NCBI RefSeq assembly: GCF_965638725.1
Contig: NC_134970.1
Span: 7,856,001-7,920,000, forward strand
Direction: 5' to 3'
DNA length: 64,000 bases
From: Aptenodytes patagonicus
Taxonomy: Eukaryota > Chordata > Aves > Sphenisciformes > Spheniscidae
The translations under genes and the position numbers were made by a program. Each line of letters opens with the position of its first letter. Within the stretch, counting starts at the first letter, position 1. Shown here piece after piece: positions 46,135 through 61,100 of this stretch. Below the pieces are notes generated by a model that was not told the origin of the DNA, made no database searches, and saw only the letters and a program-made list of their open reading frames with translations.

Positions 46135-47700
46135 AGGGGGACCCCGTTTCAGAGGCCCTGGCGACGCTCGCTCAGCAGCACCTTGCTGCATCATTTGCAC
46201 AACAGGACTCTGGGCAGGTCCCTGGGGACGCTGGGGACTGGCCCCAGCTGCAGGTGGGAAGGGTGGACATGGCATGGCGTGACGTGACGTGATGTGACAT
46301 GGCACAAAGTGCCCCGTGTGCCCCAGCTCGGCAACCCCTTTCCAGCCCTGGCGCAGGCGTGGGAGTGGGCAGGGGGGCAGGACGTGCTGGTGGCGGGTGC
46401 TGGAGGTGGCCGGGGCTGTGCTGCAGAGGTGGCGTGGCAGCTGTGGGGGAGGCTCCAGGAGACGTCTGACCTGCCGCCAGGGAGGCTGGGGGTCGATCCT
46501 CAGCCGCTACAAGCACCTCCTTTCCTTCCCTTCCCTTTCTGCCCCACAGAGCTCCCTGCTGCACCTCTGCTCTGGGTCACCCGGGGCTGCCACCTCCCCC
46601 TGCTCCAGCTCCCCACGGCTCTGCACTGGCTCCTGCTGCTGCTGCACTTCAGAGGCAGCTGCATTTTGGGGCTTGGAGCGCCTTGGGTTCCGGTGTGAGC
46701 CCAAAGCATCAGAGGAATTGGCCTTTACCTTGTGGCAGGCCTTGCAACTGCTTTCAAAGTGGTCTGGGCTCTGCCCGGGCCTCTCAAGTCAATGTTAACT
46801 CTGGTGCCTAATGACAGTCCCTTGACAGTGGCCCTGGTAGCTCATCCCTTTCTCTCCCAAATTTCAATGATGCCGGGTTTGCCGATTCTTGTTTTAGGCA
46901 CCTTTCATGCAAAGATTCCCGGAGGTTTTTTCATTCCTTCACTCCACACACACAGAGTGTGATTCCTGGAGGGCCACAGAAATGCAACAGCAGCAGCGTT
47001 CGTCTCACCTGGGTTTTCTGAGAGGAAGCTCCCTGTGAGATATCTGTCCTGAGCCTGTTGGGCAGCCACGTTTTACTTCTAAAACAGACGCAGCTGAAAA
47101 GCTCCGATGATCAGTGACCTAGCTGAGCAATGATCAAAATAAAGCCACTTTTCACCCCACGGAAGCCTAACAGTGACATTTGTAGGGAAAACAATGTCCC
47201 AACTAGTTCTCTTGTGCCAACCACAAAGACCGATTTTGGTATAAAAGAAGAGGCTTCTAATTGACTAAATAAAAACCTAAACAAACAACGAAAGCAGACA
47301 CTGATCTGCCTCCTTGGGGCAGGACAGTCAGAATTTCCCTTTGCTCTGCAAAGGGCATCCTTTCCGTTAAAATGCAGAGCTCCTCCTTGACGAACCATGA
47401 GGCAGTCAGTGCTCGCTGGCTTCTGACGGCAGCCCAGCCTGGGGAACCTGGCTCAGACAAGTGCTTGCACCACTTTGGTGCTTCTAGGCAGCACCTGGAC
47501 TCCTCCTGCCTCTCAGGACACATCTATAGGTCCCAAACATCGTTCTCATAAAAAAAAAAAAAAAGATGGCGTTCATGTCAATCTACAGGGAATGAGAAGG
47601 TCTTAAGCTTCTGGAGTAACAATTTGCATTTTATCATCCAAAAAACCAGTAGAGTGTAAGCAGAGTTGGGAGTCAAACAAAGTTAACGTGGAGCCTCACA
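46135..47700. other. Intergenic DNA, no gene recognised
   Basis: Moderately GC-rich, then AT-richer. A short run of tandem CATGGC/GACGTGA-like units lies at about 46268-46305 and an A-run at 47551-47564. No gene motif was seen. Confidence 0.5.
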
Positions 47701-47702
47701 AA

Positions 47703-48240
47703 AACTGCTCCGCCCTGGTGAGACCCCATCTGCAGTACTGTGTCCAGTTTGCGGCTCCCAAATAAATACATAAAAAACGTCACTGACACACAGAAGCAAA
47801 TCAAGTGGAGGCCACCAAGGTGACCAGGGGCTGGGAGTACAGGATGCATGAGGAGAGGTGGGGGGAGCTGGGTTTATTCAGTCTGGAGTAGCAAAGGCTT
47901 GTGGGGATCCTAACTGCTGCCTTCAACTACCTAATAGGAGGGCGCAGAGGGGACAAGGCTGGGTTCTTCTTAGAGGTGCATGGTGATAGGACAAGAGGCA
48001 GTGGGCACGCGTTAAAACATAGGAAACTCCAACTAGGTACACGAGGGAGAAAAACTACCATGAGATGGGTCACGTACTGGAACAGGGTCCAGAGAGAGTG
48101 TGGGATCTCCATCCCTGGAGATACTGGAGACTCTCAAGTAGAGGAGGACCTGAGCAATCTCTTCTAACTGAACCTGCTTGGAGCGGGAGGCTGGTCTAGA
48201 GACCTCCAAAGGTCCTTCCCACCTACATCATTCTGTGATG
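47703..48240 (+). mobile_element. CR1 3' end, decayed
   Basis: Recognisable order of CR1 C-terminal features: CTGGTGAGACCCCATCTGCA (VRPHLQY), GGTTTATTCAGTCTGGAG (LFSLE), a GGACAAGAGGCAGTGG stretch, and the tail CATTCTGTGATG at 48229-48240. It has many indels and no intact frame. Same orientation as the copy at 14557. Confidence 0.85.
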
Positions 48241-49055
48241 CACTTACCAGCAGTTAACAAGAGTTATCAAGAAAACTTCTTTACGAAAACGGGGGAGGGG
48301 AGAAGCCCGGCCCGGCCCGGCCCTGTGGGAGCCCCGAGTGTCCCCAGGGAGCACAAAGCCTGGCAGCTGCCCTTCCTCACGCTCCTGTCCAGGTCCTGTC
48401 AGCTCCTCCCTGGAAAAGCAGGCACCGGCATCGTCAAACATCCTGGGGGCCAGGCCGGGAAGACCCCTGCCAGGGACAGCCCCGGGCGGTGCTGCCCAGA
48501 GCCCACCCAGCCCCGCTGTCCTCCCACGGCACCCACCCTCACACCAGCCCACCCCTTCTCCCCCGTGGGTTTGTCCCCGTGGCAGCTGCAGCAGGATCGC
48601 GCTGCTTTCCATCCCCAGCAAGCGGGGCAGGGCTGCACAAATGGAGCCCAAGGGGTCACGTCCTGTGGGCAGAGACCAGCAGAGACCTGCGAGGGAAACC
48701 GCCGCGTACATCGCACGGACGGGAGCAGCAGCAGCAGGAAAACGCTCCAGAGTTGTTCCACTTTCAGGGCAATCCCAGGCAACGCTTCACGCGTGGGATG
48801 TATCGTCTCGAGAGCGGGGCTAGCCCAGACGTGGCTGGCTAACGAGCCCGGCGGCAGGCACAGGCTGACCAGCAGCACTGAGCACAAGGCAAAGTCTGCC
48901 GTGGGTGCAGCCAAGGGCTGGCGCAGCCTCAGTGCCGGCTGGCACCATACGCCTCTAGAGAACACCGGAATCACGAGAACTGGCTGAGTCCCTTTGCGTC
49001 GGTGACACCATCATCAGGGCAGTCGCTGCCACAGACACAGGGACCCCCGGGCCAA
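48241..49055. other. GC-rich intergenic DNA, no gene recognised
   Basis: Open frames on both strands (up to 269 codons) without domain motifs. A CCCGGCCCGGCCCGGCCC run lies at about 48306-48323. Confidence 0.45.
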
Positions 49056-49059
49056 TGAT

Positions 49060-49885
49060 GATTTTTCTCTATTGGTAGAAGCATTCTCCTCCAGGATCCA
49101 CCCGAGGCTCCTGCCAGGTATCTCCCGGAGCCTTCTGACGTCCTCCTATAAGGACCTAAGATCCCAGGTAGCAGCCCCAGACTCCTCCACGGAAGCTGCC
49201 CGAGACGTTTTTTTCTCTTTTGAGGAAACTCTCTCCTCTGGAATCCACCTGAGACATGTCCCAGGCATCTCCCAGAGTCATATTTACCTCTGCTTTAGGG
49301 ACCGGAGATCCTGGGTAGCAGCCCCAGACTCCTCCACGGAAGCTGCCCGAGACTTTTTTTCTCTTTTGGAGGAAGCTGTCACCTCCCAGATGTACCCGAG
49401 ACTCCTCCCAGGCATGTCCCAGAGTCTTCTGACCTCTGAGTTAGGGACCTGAGCTCTCGAGTGGCAGCCCCAGACTCCTCCAAGGAAGATACCCGAGATG
49501 ATTTGTCTCTCTTGATAGAAGCACCCTCCTCCGGGATCCACCTGAGACTCCTCCCAGGCATCTCCGAGGCTCTTTTGACCTCTGCTTTAGTGACCTTAGA
49601 TTCCTGAGAGCAGCCCCAGACTCCTCCAAGGAAGATACAGAGATGATTTTTCTCACTTTGAGGAAACTCTCTCCACCAGAATTCAGCCAAGACTCCTCCC
49701 GGGCATCTCCCGGAGTCTTTTGACCTCTGCTTTGGGGACCTGAGATCCCGGGTAGCAGCCCCAGACTCCTCCAAGGAAGATACCCGAGATGATTTTTCCC
49801 TTTTGGAGGAAACTGTCACGTCCTGGATCCACCCGAGATACCTCCCAGGCATTGCCCGGAGTCTTTTGCACTCTGCTTTAGAGAC
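49060..49885. repeat. 146-bp tandem repeat, about 5.5 copies
   Basis: The word GCAGCCCCAGACTCCTCCA recurs at 49171, 49319, 49464, 49610 and 49755, spacings of 148, 145, 146 and 145 bp. Each unit also has CTCCCAGGCATCTCCC-like, GACCTCTGCTTTAGGGACCT-like and TTTTTCTCTTTTGAGGAA-like blocks. Units differ by about 10-20%. The period equals the nucleosome core length and is not a multiple of three, so the long frames across it change phase from unit to unit. Confidence 0.92.
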
Positions 49886-50870
49886 CCCCCCACAACGTTC
49901 CCCACTCGTCCCCCAGTGCCCCCCTTCCACCCCCTGCCCACACCCCTGTAAACTCCTGTGTCCCCCTCGGTTCCCCCCACCCATCCCCCAGTGCCCCCTA
50001 CTCCCCCCAGTGTCCCCCTTTTCCCCTGCTACCCCCGCACTGTGTCCCTGGGCAAGTGCCGTGGGGGTCCCAGCGTGGTGGGACACCGGGGGCCAAAGCC
50101 TGCTGTGGTGGTACGGTCAGGGCTGTCCTGGGCTGCTCCCTGCACCAGCCCTAGCTGGTGCTGGAGGTGGTCATGCCGTGGGGGTCGGGGGGGTGGCAAG
50201 GGGAGCCCCCCATGGGCAGTGGGAGGGCACGGCAAGGCCCCAGGACCCCATGGGGAGACCCCTGCTCTGGGGTCTGTCCCGGCGTGACTCTGTTGTCTCC
50301 AGGTACAAGCAGCCGCCCTGTTTCTTGAGCGCTCCCCAGGAGCAGCACCACCAGGCAGCTCAAAAAATGTGCTGCCTGCAAAAACTTGAAACCGGCTTAA
50401 TTCTGGGCAATTTTTCTTCTTTTTAGGCCTGTTGAGTCCCAGGACTGGTCCGTGTCCGGCAGCCGTCGAGAGATGGCTCAGGACCGTGTCAGGGCCGGCG
50501 GTGCTGCTTCTGAACCCCATGGCGGCCATGGGCAAATGGACAGGTTGTCAGATCCCAGGGCTGGGTACGTGTGTGAGGTGTCAGGGTCACCCCAGCTTGG
50601 TTTTTCCCAGCAAAGCCCCAGCCGGTGCCAGCCCCGTGCTGCAGCCCCGGGGCCGAGGCTCAAGGAGCCAGGCATTTCTGTGGGCGCTGCACTGTGCCGG
50701 GCCCCACTGCTGGCTGCCAGCTGCCTTGTGTCAGGGCAGCCGATCTGAGAAGACCAGCTTTGCTTTGTGTCTGCTAGAAACAGAGAATTTCTGTGTTTTT
50801 CATGCTGAAAACAGCTGTGCTACTGTTGTGGCACCATCACACTCCATGGGGAAACAGGAAAAACGGCTGC
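49886..50870. other. Intergenic DNA, no gene recognised
   Basis: A C-rich stretch (49886-50035) is followed by GC-rich DNA that includes the inverted 41-bp word at 50254-50294. No gene motif was seen. Confidence 0.5.
50254..50294 (-). repeat. 41-bp word, inverted partner of 7435-7475
   Basis: Exact reverse complement of 7435-7475, 43 kb away. Confidence 0.8.
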
Positions 50871-50877
50871 TCCTTAT

Positions 50878-52504
<1,627 letters not shown>

Positions 52505-52509
52505 CTTCA

Positions 52510-55180
52510 AAAGACAGTAGAAAAGGTTGTTTATGCAGGAAAGCACCAGACTGAATGCCGATACTTCACCTTGTTACCAGTTGACCCCTCACTCACAGGA
52601 ATCCCTCAGCTCAATCCCAAACACACACAGCCCCATCTCCATCTCAGAAGAGATCTTTAAGCCCCCAAACAAACCACTGCCTCATCCCCACGTGAGCAAC
52701 CTGCCCTGATCCTCTTTCCTTTCCCCTCCCTCCCTTGCCGTACCACACTGAACTGGCATTTCTTTCCCTCCTCACACAACCAGACCATGTACAGACACAG
52801 TAATAATCCTGCATATGAAAAGTGTCTGCGGTCACCAGGGACTGGTCTTCCCCAGTTGCACCACAGAGTCACGGTGTCGTCACTGATGCAGCGATGTAGG
52901 GGTGCACACCATACATCAGCCAGCAGAAAGCATAGGAGGCGTAAGTCTTTACAGACCGTTTTTTCTCCTTCACATATTCCCTTTAAATGGTGTCTTCAAC
53001 TCTTCCCAATATGTATGTAGCTTTTGAAGTTTACAGCTTTATAAGAGATCTGAAGAAGTGCTTGTCTCCAAAGGCTTTTCTGCTGTTCATCTACATTCGT
53101 TGTTCATGCAATAAGACAGTAAGCAACTGTACCTAATGTCTCCTAACACGCGCATGACCTGGGTTACCCCACAGCCAAGGCCGAAGACTCACCACAGGGT
53201 GAAAGTGTGGGTGGACGGGGGACCGTGTGGGTGCAGAGGCTGGACGAGAGGGGAGGCAGAAGGGGTCTCCGGCAGAGGTCGAGGGATGACTTTTCCCTGC
53301 TGTTGCAGCCACCTTTCTCCATGAGCGGTCTGGGTCCTAGAAAGGCTGGAGCCGCATCAAGCACGGCGGGACATACTCAAGCACGTCACCGAGACCAACA
53401 GGTGGCAGCAAGAGCAGCAGAGGCAGCTCCCCTGGTAACTGCCTCCAAAAAGGGAAGGTGCTTCCCCCGGCTGCAGGGCCCATCCCTCCACTGAGGGCAG
53501 CCCTGGGGGAAAGAGGGGATTTCTCTGACACCCCTCATGAGACAGAAGCAGGTTTTGGAGACTGGCGTTGGGCTGGAGCTCCCTGACACCCGAGGGGGGC
53601 TTGCTGGGCACCCCGAATTGGCTTTTTGTGTGGGACCTGGCTGAAGAGAAAGGGATCCCTCTCATGGCTGGCTCTCCCCTTTCCAAACCAGAGTCTGTAC
53701 TCCCTTTGCAGAGTCCTGGCACCAAAACGCCTTGCCCCGAGGGGGGATACCTGTTTGGGACACCCAAGGTCTCGGCCCCACCTGACGCAGCCCCAGGCTG
53801 ATCCGCTGCACCTGGGACCCTCTCACAGGCTTGGGCAGAAGGGGCAGTACGGAAGATGAGCAACACAGTAACCGAGCACTTGTGAACATACTTGCAGAAG
53901 CCCCTCACTGCTCCTGGCCCACCCCCACATAACCACACGACATCACGCTGTGCCCCTGAAAGCAGGGCTGGGGCAGGGGAGGGCGCCGGCCCCAGCAGGC
54001 CCGACCCGGACCCTCTCCACAGGCCACTTCTCTGCAGGCCGAGGGCCGGGGCCCGCTCTTGCACCTGGGGGCTCCGACACCTCGGCAGGGGCTGCCGGCC
54101 GCAGCCCCAGGCCCCGGCAGCCAGTGGCTAGGCCCCGTGCTGGCACTGAGGGAGAGAGCAGGAGGGCGCCGGACCGGGCCGGGCTGCAGCAGGGCTGGGC
54201 TTGGCACCCGCCGCCGGTTCCTGCTGTGAGGCTTCAGGGCGAAGGCCGGGGCCTTCTTCTGAGAAGGCCGGAGCCAGGCCCGCAGGCCGGGGTGGGCCAG
54301 GAGCAGCTGTGCCCCGAGGGCCTGGCTAGGCTGCTCTGGACACCCCCCTCATCAATGCTGATGTTCTTGGCTGAAAAGAGGAAAACGGGGAGTAACTTTG
54401 CCATGCGTGTTTACTAGAGGCTTGTGGCCTGATCCTGTCAGGCCCCGGGTGCTGGCGGGGCTTTCCAGGTGGCTGAGTGACGCCGTGCAGCTGTAAGTGG
54501 TGACATAAATTGCTCTGGTGGCCAGTGTATGTAGCATGTCCCACCTGTGCAGTCAAGAGAGCTGGCTGGGTTTTCCTGCAGCTCCGGCCTGCGTCTCTCT
54601 CCTTCCTGCGTCACCTCTTGTCGTGACGCAGTTGGGTCTGATGGGTTGGAGGTCTCCAGTTTCTGCCCAGTTCGGTCCTGGCTGGAGAATGGGAGCCAAT
54701 GTTCTTGGAGGAGACGTAGGGGAGGGCACACAGAGACACAAGCAGGAGCCTCCTCTTTGGAGAAAACCAGGGAGAGACAATGCAGAGGGAAAAGGCCAGG
54801 TCAGTCCTCTTGACACCACATTGCCCTCGGGTCCCTGGAGTGGGACATGGATGAGGGATGGGGCTGGGAAGGGCTGTCATTGCTACAACTGTTTGAGGAC
54901 CATGAGCGAGTTCAAGTGATGGAGAATGGGGAAATCCTGCATTTCTGGGCTGTGGGTGTCCCCAGGGTGCTGCCGTGTCCGGTCTGCGCCCCAGGGTGTG
55001 TCCCCAGCATGTGTCCCCATGTCACAGCAGCCCTCTGTGAGGCGCCGTGCCCCGCAGGGGGGTCACAGTGGCTGGGCTCTATATTTTCCCCCTGGGGCTG
55101 GTGCTGCCCCAGTTTCTCATGGCGTTTGCGGGAGGAGCACCCGGAGGGAGCAGTGTGTCTATCCGGGGGATCCTGCTGCC
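52510..55180. other. Intergenic DNA before the second MROH gene
   Basis: No convincing gene. Two protein-like scraps on the plus strand: 53340-53433 could encode RLEPHQARRDILKHVTETNR and more, ending at a GT donor (unassigned), and 54869-54905 encodes LLQLFEDHE, which echoes LLKQLQDHE of the second MROH gene's exon 2. Confidence 0.4.
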
Positions 55181-58100
55181 ATGAGGAAGATGAGAGCGCT
55201 CAGAGGTGAGGGGCTGGTGGGAGGTTGGGGGCTGATGCCTGCCGGAGGCAGTGCCCGTCCCAGCTGGGGGCTGTGTCCCTGTCCCAGCTGGGTGCTGGGG
55301 ACTGCGTCCCCGTCACCTCTTATCCTGCTGCCAGGCACCTCTGAGAGGGCTCTGGCTCCATCCTCTCCCTGCCCTCCGTGGGGCAGCTGGAGACTGCTCA
55401 GAGACAACCTGGCCCGGATGGCTCTTGTTGGCTGCTCAGCCCCAGCCCTCCCGGCCTCTCCTTGCAGGGCCCCATTCCATCCCCTGCCCAGCTCGGGGCC
55501 CCCGCGCTGGACTCACTCCGGTGCGTCGCTGCTGTTCTGGCACTGGGGAGCCCGGAATGGGCCCAGTCCCCCCGGTGTGGTCTTCCCAGTGCCACAGCGT
55601 CGGGCAGAGTCCCTCCCCTCATCCCACTGACTGCCCTCTTGCCAGTACAGCCCAGCACGGGCTGTTCGTGCTGGGGGAGGCTGGGAAGATCCTCACCCCT
55701 CCCTGGTTCGAAGCCCTGCAGCCAGCAAAAGCGTTTCTTCCTTTTCTTCCAGCTCTCTGCCGATGCGTGCGTTCCCAGTCCAGACCTGCGCATCCTGAGG
55801 ATGAAGGCAGGGCAAAGGGGACGGCTGTCCCTGCAGCCGTCACTACCTTTGCGGCTGTCGGGACTTCTCTGCTAAAGCAGCTGCAAGACCATGAGGTGAG
55901 GCGGTGGGGGGTGAGGGCTCCCTTTCCCCTTCCTCGCCTGGCACTCTCCCTCTGACCTCCGCCATCCCCCATCCTCAGGAATGATTTTCTAGGCTCCTGC
56001 AAGGCCTTTTACCCTGGTGGAGCCGATCTCCCTGTCTGGCTCTCTGCTAGTGTCAGAGGTGCCACGGAAGATCTTGCCGTTCCCCGTGGCTGTCCTGACC
56101 GATGCCTGCAGCTCGTGCCTCATGCCCAAGGCACACAGATGATCCGGGGGGCAGCCGGTCTCCCTGGGAACGAGGGCAAAGCAAGTCTCGTCACTCCCCT
56201 TTGTGGTCTGTCCCCAGGGTGACCGAGTGGAGACATACCGAGAGCTGGAGAGCGTCTTGCAGGGAGACGACGGCTGTTTGACGAGCGGTGTCGTGAACCG
56301 CCTGATAGCAGAGGTGTCCAGTGACATGCGAGCAGCCCAGGTGAGCTTGTTCTCTTTCAAGGCACCAAAGCGGCCTGCCTATGCCCCTGTTTTTTGGGGA
56401 AATACAGAGCAGCGCAGAGATGTTCCTCGGTCATTCAGACCCAGCGGTGGTCCTAAGGGAGAAGCTCTGGGGACTAATGGGGGCATTACAGAGAATTTGA
56501 AGAGGGGACACAGAAAGCTGTGCAGAGAGGTGGACTCGGGGTTGTTTCTAAATGAGCGAGAGCTGAGTTCAAGCTCAAGGTTATTTCTCCTGCCTTGAGG
56601 GAGCGCCATGGGAACCCACGAGTTCCACGGAGAGGCCCCAGGGGGGTCTCCTGGCATCTCCGCAGAGAGGGAGAGGAGGCAGTAGCACAGGGCTGCGCTG
56701 AGGCGGCAGACACCCGGCCCGAGCACAGCTGCCCTGAGGCGTCTTGCAGGGGAGACAGGGTCATTCAGCCTGTCCGAGTGCCTCAGCCTTTTTCTTGGGA
56801 GTGTTTAACCTGTGGCGCTTTTTCAGGGTGTGACAGATGATGTGAAGACGGCCGCTAGCGATGTCCTGGTGGCTCTGGCCCGCTCCCACTTCCACTTTGT
56901 CATGTCCGAGCTCCAGAGCCACCTGAAGGTCATGGGGAAGGTCCCTGATGAGACTGTGCTCCTCACCTTGGGCAAAATGGCCTGCAGCTACGGTATGGCA
57001 CTCTCGGCATCCTGGTTTGGGGAGGGGTCTGTGATAACGGGGAGAAGGGATCCTCCCCCTTCCTAAATGTTTTGTGTTGAACTGGGGGCTATGAAGTTGC
57101 CGTGCCTCCTTGCTCCGTGCCAGGGCCGGCTGGCAGCTCTGCCTTACCAGCCCAGTCCCGGTTCCTGGAGGGTAGGAGCACATTGGAGGCAAACCCGTGG
57201 GGTCTCTTGCCCCCCGCTGTCCTCCCCATTTCCCCAAAGGGCTTTCCTGTGTCCTCCTTGGGGAAGGCAGCCCTCCACACACCCTCTGGCTTGTCCCGCG
57301 TAGCCCAGCAGCCCCAGCCTTGCCAGCAATCGACCCCAGCCTCCCGTGTCTCTCACTGACCCTCTCGGTCCCTCTGTCCCTGTCTTCTCTGCAGCTCTGT
57401 GGTGCATCCCCTTTGTGGGAATGACACTGCTCGCCCTGCGCACCATGCTGAGCCGGGTGGGGAGTGGCCGGATCCTGCGTGCCATCTGCAGTGGTGAGTG
57501 TCAGCTCCCTGGCCAGGGCCCAGGGGCAGGGGCTGGGGTGGCCTTTGATGCCTCCGTGTGATCTCAGAGGGAACGTGGTGGGTGTCAGCCCGCAGCGAGG
57601 TCAGGCCTTGGTGATCCCAAAGTGCTGTGAGTGTGCAGAAGGAGCGGGGGAAGCCTGGGAGGTTCCTGTGTGCAGGACGTGGCAGTGCTGCGTGGAGGAA
57701 CTCCAGGGTCCCTTCCCATGGCTTCTGTTCCCCTGCTTTCCTCTGGGGTTTAAAGCCCCTGCACTGAAAGGGCGAGTATGTGGGAAGGGAAGGGCAGCGG
57801 CTGCAGTGGAAAATGCTGGAGGGGAACAGGGCATTGAGGAGGAAAAGGTGCGACGGGGAGAAGGAGAGAAACAGTGGGGTGATTGAATCCAGATACCTCA
57901 AGAGCACGGCTTGTCCTCGGATCCAGCTCTGGTCCTAGGCTGAGCCCTGCCGAGCCTGGGACTGCCCTTAAAGCAGGCTTGGGCGAGGGTGCAAGGAACC
58001 TTCCTTGCTGCAGACTCTCAGGTGCTCCCTTGTCCTTTCTCCTGGTGCAGTTCTGGAGCAATGGTCAAAAGGGGTCAATACCTACTTCTGCAACCGGGAG

Positions 58101-61100
58101 CAATGTCCCTTCCCTCGCAACGGGAAAGCGCAGCTCTGTGAAGACATTTACCCGGTCTTCCGTTACGCGGTGGTAAATTGGCTGGGCTGCGAGGAGGAAG
58201 AGGTGAGAAGTGCTGCTTTCCACGCCTGGGGCCGCAGCAGGGATGTCCACGTCAGTGGGTCCGTCTGTGCCCGGTGGGGTGCGAGCAGAGGCGGGCAGGG
58301 AAGGGAAGCGATCTGGGTGAGAAAGCACCCCAAGCCGGGAGCCTGCCAGCACATTGCCTGGGGCTGGAGGCTCCCTGGAGGGAAGCAGCCAAGTCCTGGG
58401 GCCTTTCTGCAGGGAGGGCTGGGGTACCAGCATGGGGAAATGCTCTCTCTCCTCTGGAGCGAGCCCTTCTCCTGCAGGGCAGAAGGGAAAGGGAAACCCC
58501 TCCCAGTGGGAAGGGCAGACTGGTGTCCAGGGGATGCTGAGCGCTAGGCAGACCTTCAGCCCTCCAAGCAGAGCCTCTCCCTTCCCTGTCCAGGACAAGC
58601 AGGCTGTCCTCGGGGCGGTGGCTGCCATGATGGGGGTCCTTCTGCATGAGGAGCAGCACCGAGAGCATGCCTGGGAGCAGCTCCTCTGGCTCCTGCACCA
58701 ATATCAGGAGGTCCGAGACACCTCTCGGGTCACCAAGGTGAGAAGTCGCGTCGGGCCCGGCATGGCTGCTGGGGTGGGCCTGAGCGAGTGGCACAAGGCA
58801 CTGGGGAGCTGTGGGGTGCCAGGGGGAGCTGGGCAGCCCTTCGAGAAGGAACAGGGAGAGCAGAGGAGGCCTGAGGCTTCCTGGGCTCTTTGGGCAAGAA
58901 AAGAGCAATGCCGGGGGGGGCGGGCAGGAGGGAGCCAAGAGTCCCCGAGGCTCATCTTCTCAGGAAGGGAGGCATTGGCACCTCCCTGGAGCTCTGTGTG
59001 CGGGAAGAGCTTTGCCCTAATGCCCAGGGCCACGTCCCGTCCCATCCAGTGAGGGGCAAGGTCTGACGAGTGGGAAGTGGTGGGAAACTGAGTTGTCAAC
59101 ACCGGGCTCTCTTCAGAGGAAAGAGACCCTCCCGATGCTGCTCTGAGGGGAGGGCAAACAAGAAGCCCCATGCAGGAGGGTTTGGGCTTTTCCCTGGGAG
59201 GTGGTGTTAGGGACTCCCCTTATCCCACATGTGCTGCGTTTCTCCCTTCCCAAGTGACTTTTGGTGGCTTTAGCCTCCTCTTCCTCCCCCGTTCTCTTGT
59301 AGAGCCTCATCTATGTCCTGGAGACGCTGGAGGGAGTTCAGACCCCAATCCCACAGGGCATGGCTGTTGCCATCAGCACGGCTGTGCACCGCCAGGTAAG
59401 GGGAGCCTGCGCCCTGCCACCGGCCTGGGGCCTGCACACCTGATTGCCGTGGAGGGGAAAGACCTGCCAGCTGGCAGGGAAGGGAAAGGCAGGACAGGGC
59501 AGGGCAGGGCATCCCTCCGCCAGGATTTGTGAGCTGGGTGCCACGTGGGTGCCACGTAGGTGCCTTAAGGCTGCAGGAGGCCTGATCCTGGCGGTTTGGA
59601 ACGGGTCCAAGGGGCAGCCCGGTTCCCACAGCGATTTCCCTCTCAGCCAAGTCACAGGAGGACTCTGGGAGAGGAGGGCAGAGAGCACCGTCTCTTTTCA
59701 GTCCCCCTCAACGCTGACGCTAGTTTCTTTAAAACGGACCTTGTTCCCACAGCTCTCTGAGGTGACCAAAGAGCCTGGCCCGGCCCATAAGGCAGTGCTG
59801 TCCCGCTGCATCATTCTGCAGGGTAAGGAGAGGAGACTGGGCGATGCCCCGCCGTGCCATGGCAGCTCTCTCCCAGAGAGACCTCGGCGGTCGGCGGCAG
59901 CTGCCTGCTAATGCAGAACGCGATTTCTTCCCTGCAGCCCACATGTGCCCTGAGGAGACAGTCATGTTTCTGCACTCCCAGCTGAGTGGTGGGAGCGAGG
60001 CCGGCCGTGTGGCAGCCCTGGGCCTGCTGGGAGCGCTGGCCCACTCTGACGGTCAGTGCCATGGGCCAGAGACACGAGGCAGGGGTTGGGGCTACTGGGC
60101 TGAGAGCAGAAACGGGCTGAAAGTGGTACACCTGCACCCAAAAGGAGCTGCAAAGAGCAGGTCCCCCAGCTGAGCTGACGCCCTGTGACAGGGCTCGAGC
60201 TCTCCCCCGGCAGTTAGAAATGGTGGCACACCAAGGACGATGCTCCAAGCTCAGTAACACGGGTGGGCTGATGGGCGAGCGGGCGGGCTGGCACGCGCAG
60301 GAGCTGCTTGTACCCATGCCATTTCTCTCATGCTCTCTGTTACCATAGCTTTCAGTCCCTATAAAATTGCTGTGCCTCTAGAAACAGAGTTGCTCTGGGT
60401 GTGCCGCTGCCTCCTGTGAAGTCAGTCAGGCCCCGCTTTTCTGTCCCACTGGTGTATGAAAAGCTTGGAAGCTTCAAGGGATCCCTTCTGCCATCGGGGC
60501 TCTGCCTCAATGCACACTCTCTGTATCTCTTCCAGCACCTGCAACAAGAGAGAAGCTGCCCCAGGTGGTGGAGGCCGTGCGGTCGGTGTGCAACGACCCC
60601 AGTGCCCCGGTGAGCTGGTTTGGGAAGGGGCGGTGCTGCCAGGGCAGGCAGAGAAACCCTTTCCCTCGGGGCAGAGCCTGGCAAGGCCATAGCAGGAAGC
60701 AGCGGTTTGGGGTCTGACCTAGATGACCATTCCCTTTCCCCACTTCCTCGTGCTCCCCAGAGAGCTGATGGCAAGAGGTGCCGCTGCTGCTGGCGTGGGC
60801 AGGGCTGGGGTGCCTGGGGAAGCGCCGGCACGTTGCCCAGGTGGTGGGTGATGGCTCCTCACCGGGGAGAGCTGGCAGAGCAGAGTGGGGAGGTCATTGT
60901 GCTCTGCAGGGCAGATGCACGTCCAGCCTGGTGCTAAAGCCCATTCCTGAACCCAGGAGCAAAAGCTTCTGCCGTGCCCTTGTCATCCCTCCGCGAGCTA
61001 CAAAGGCTGCCCCCAAGCGAAGGCAGCTTCCCTTTGGGTTTTGAACAGGAGGGTCGTAACCACACTCTCCCCCTGGCAGGTGCGGAGGGCAGTTCTGGAG

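Noticed and set aside
44870-46135. 421-codon open frame on the minus strand
   Set aside because: Generated by CpG-island composition and the 5-bp repeat, which is open in several frames and gives a periodic peptide.
49379-50086. 235-codon minus-strand frame across the tandem repeat
   Set aside because: The 146-bp period shifts frame in every unit; the frame is open because the repeat has few stops, not because of a conserved protein.
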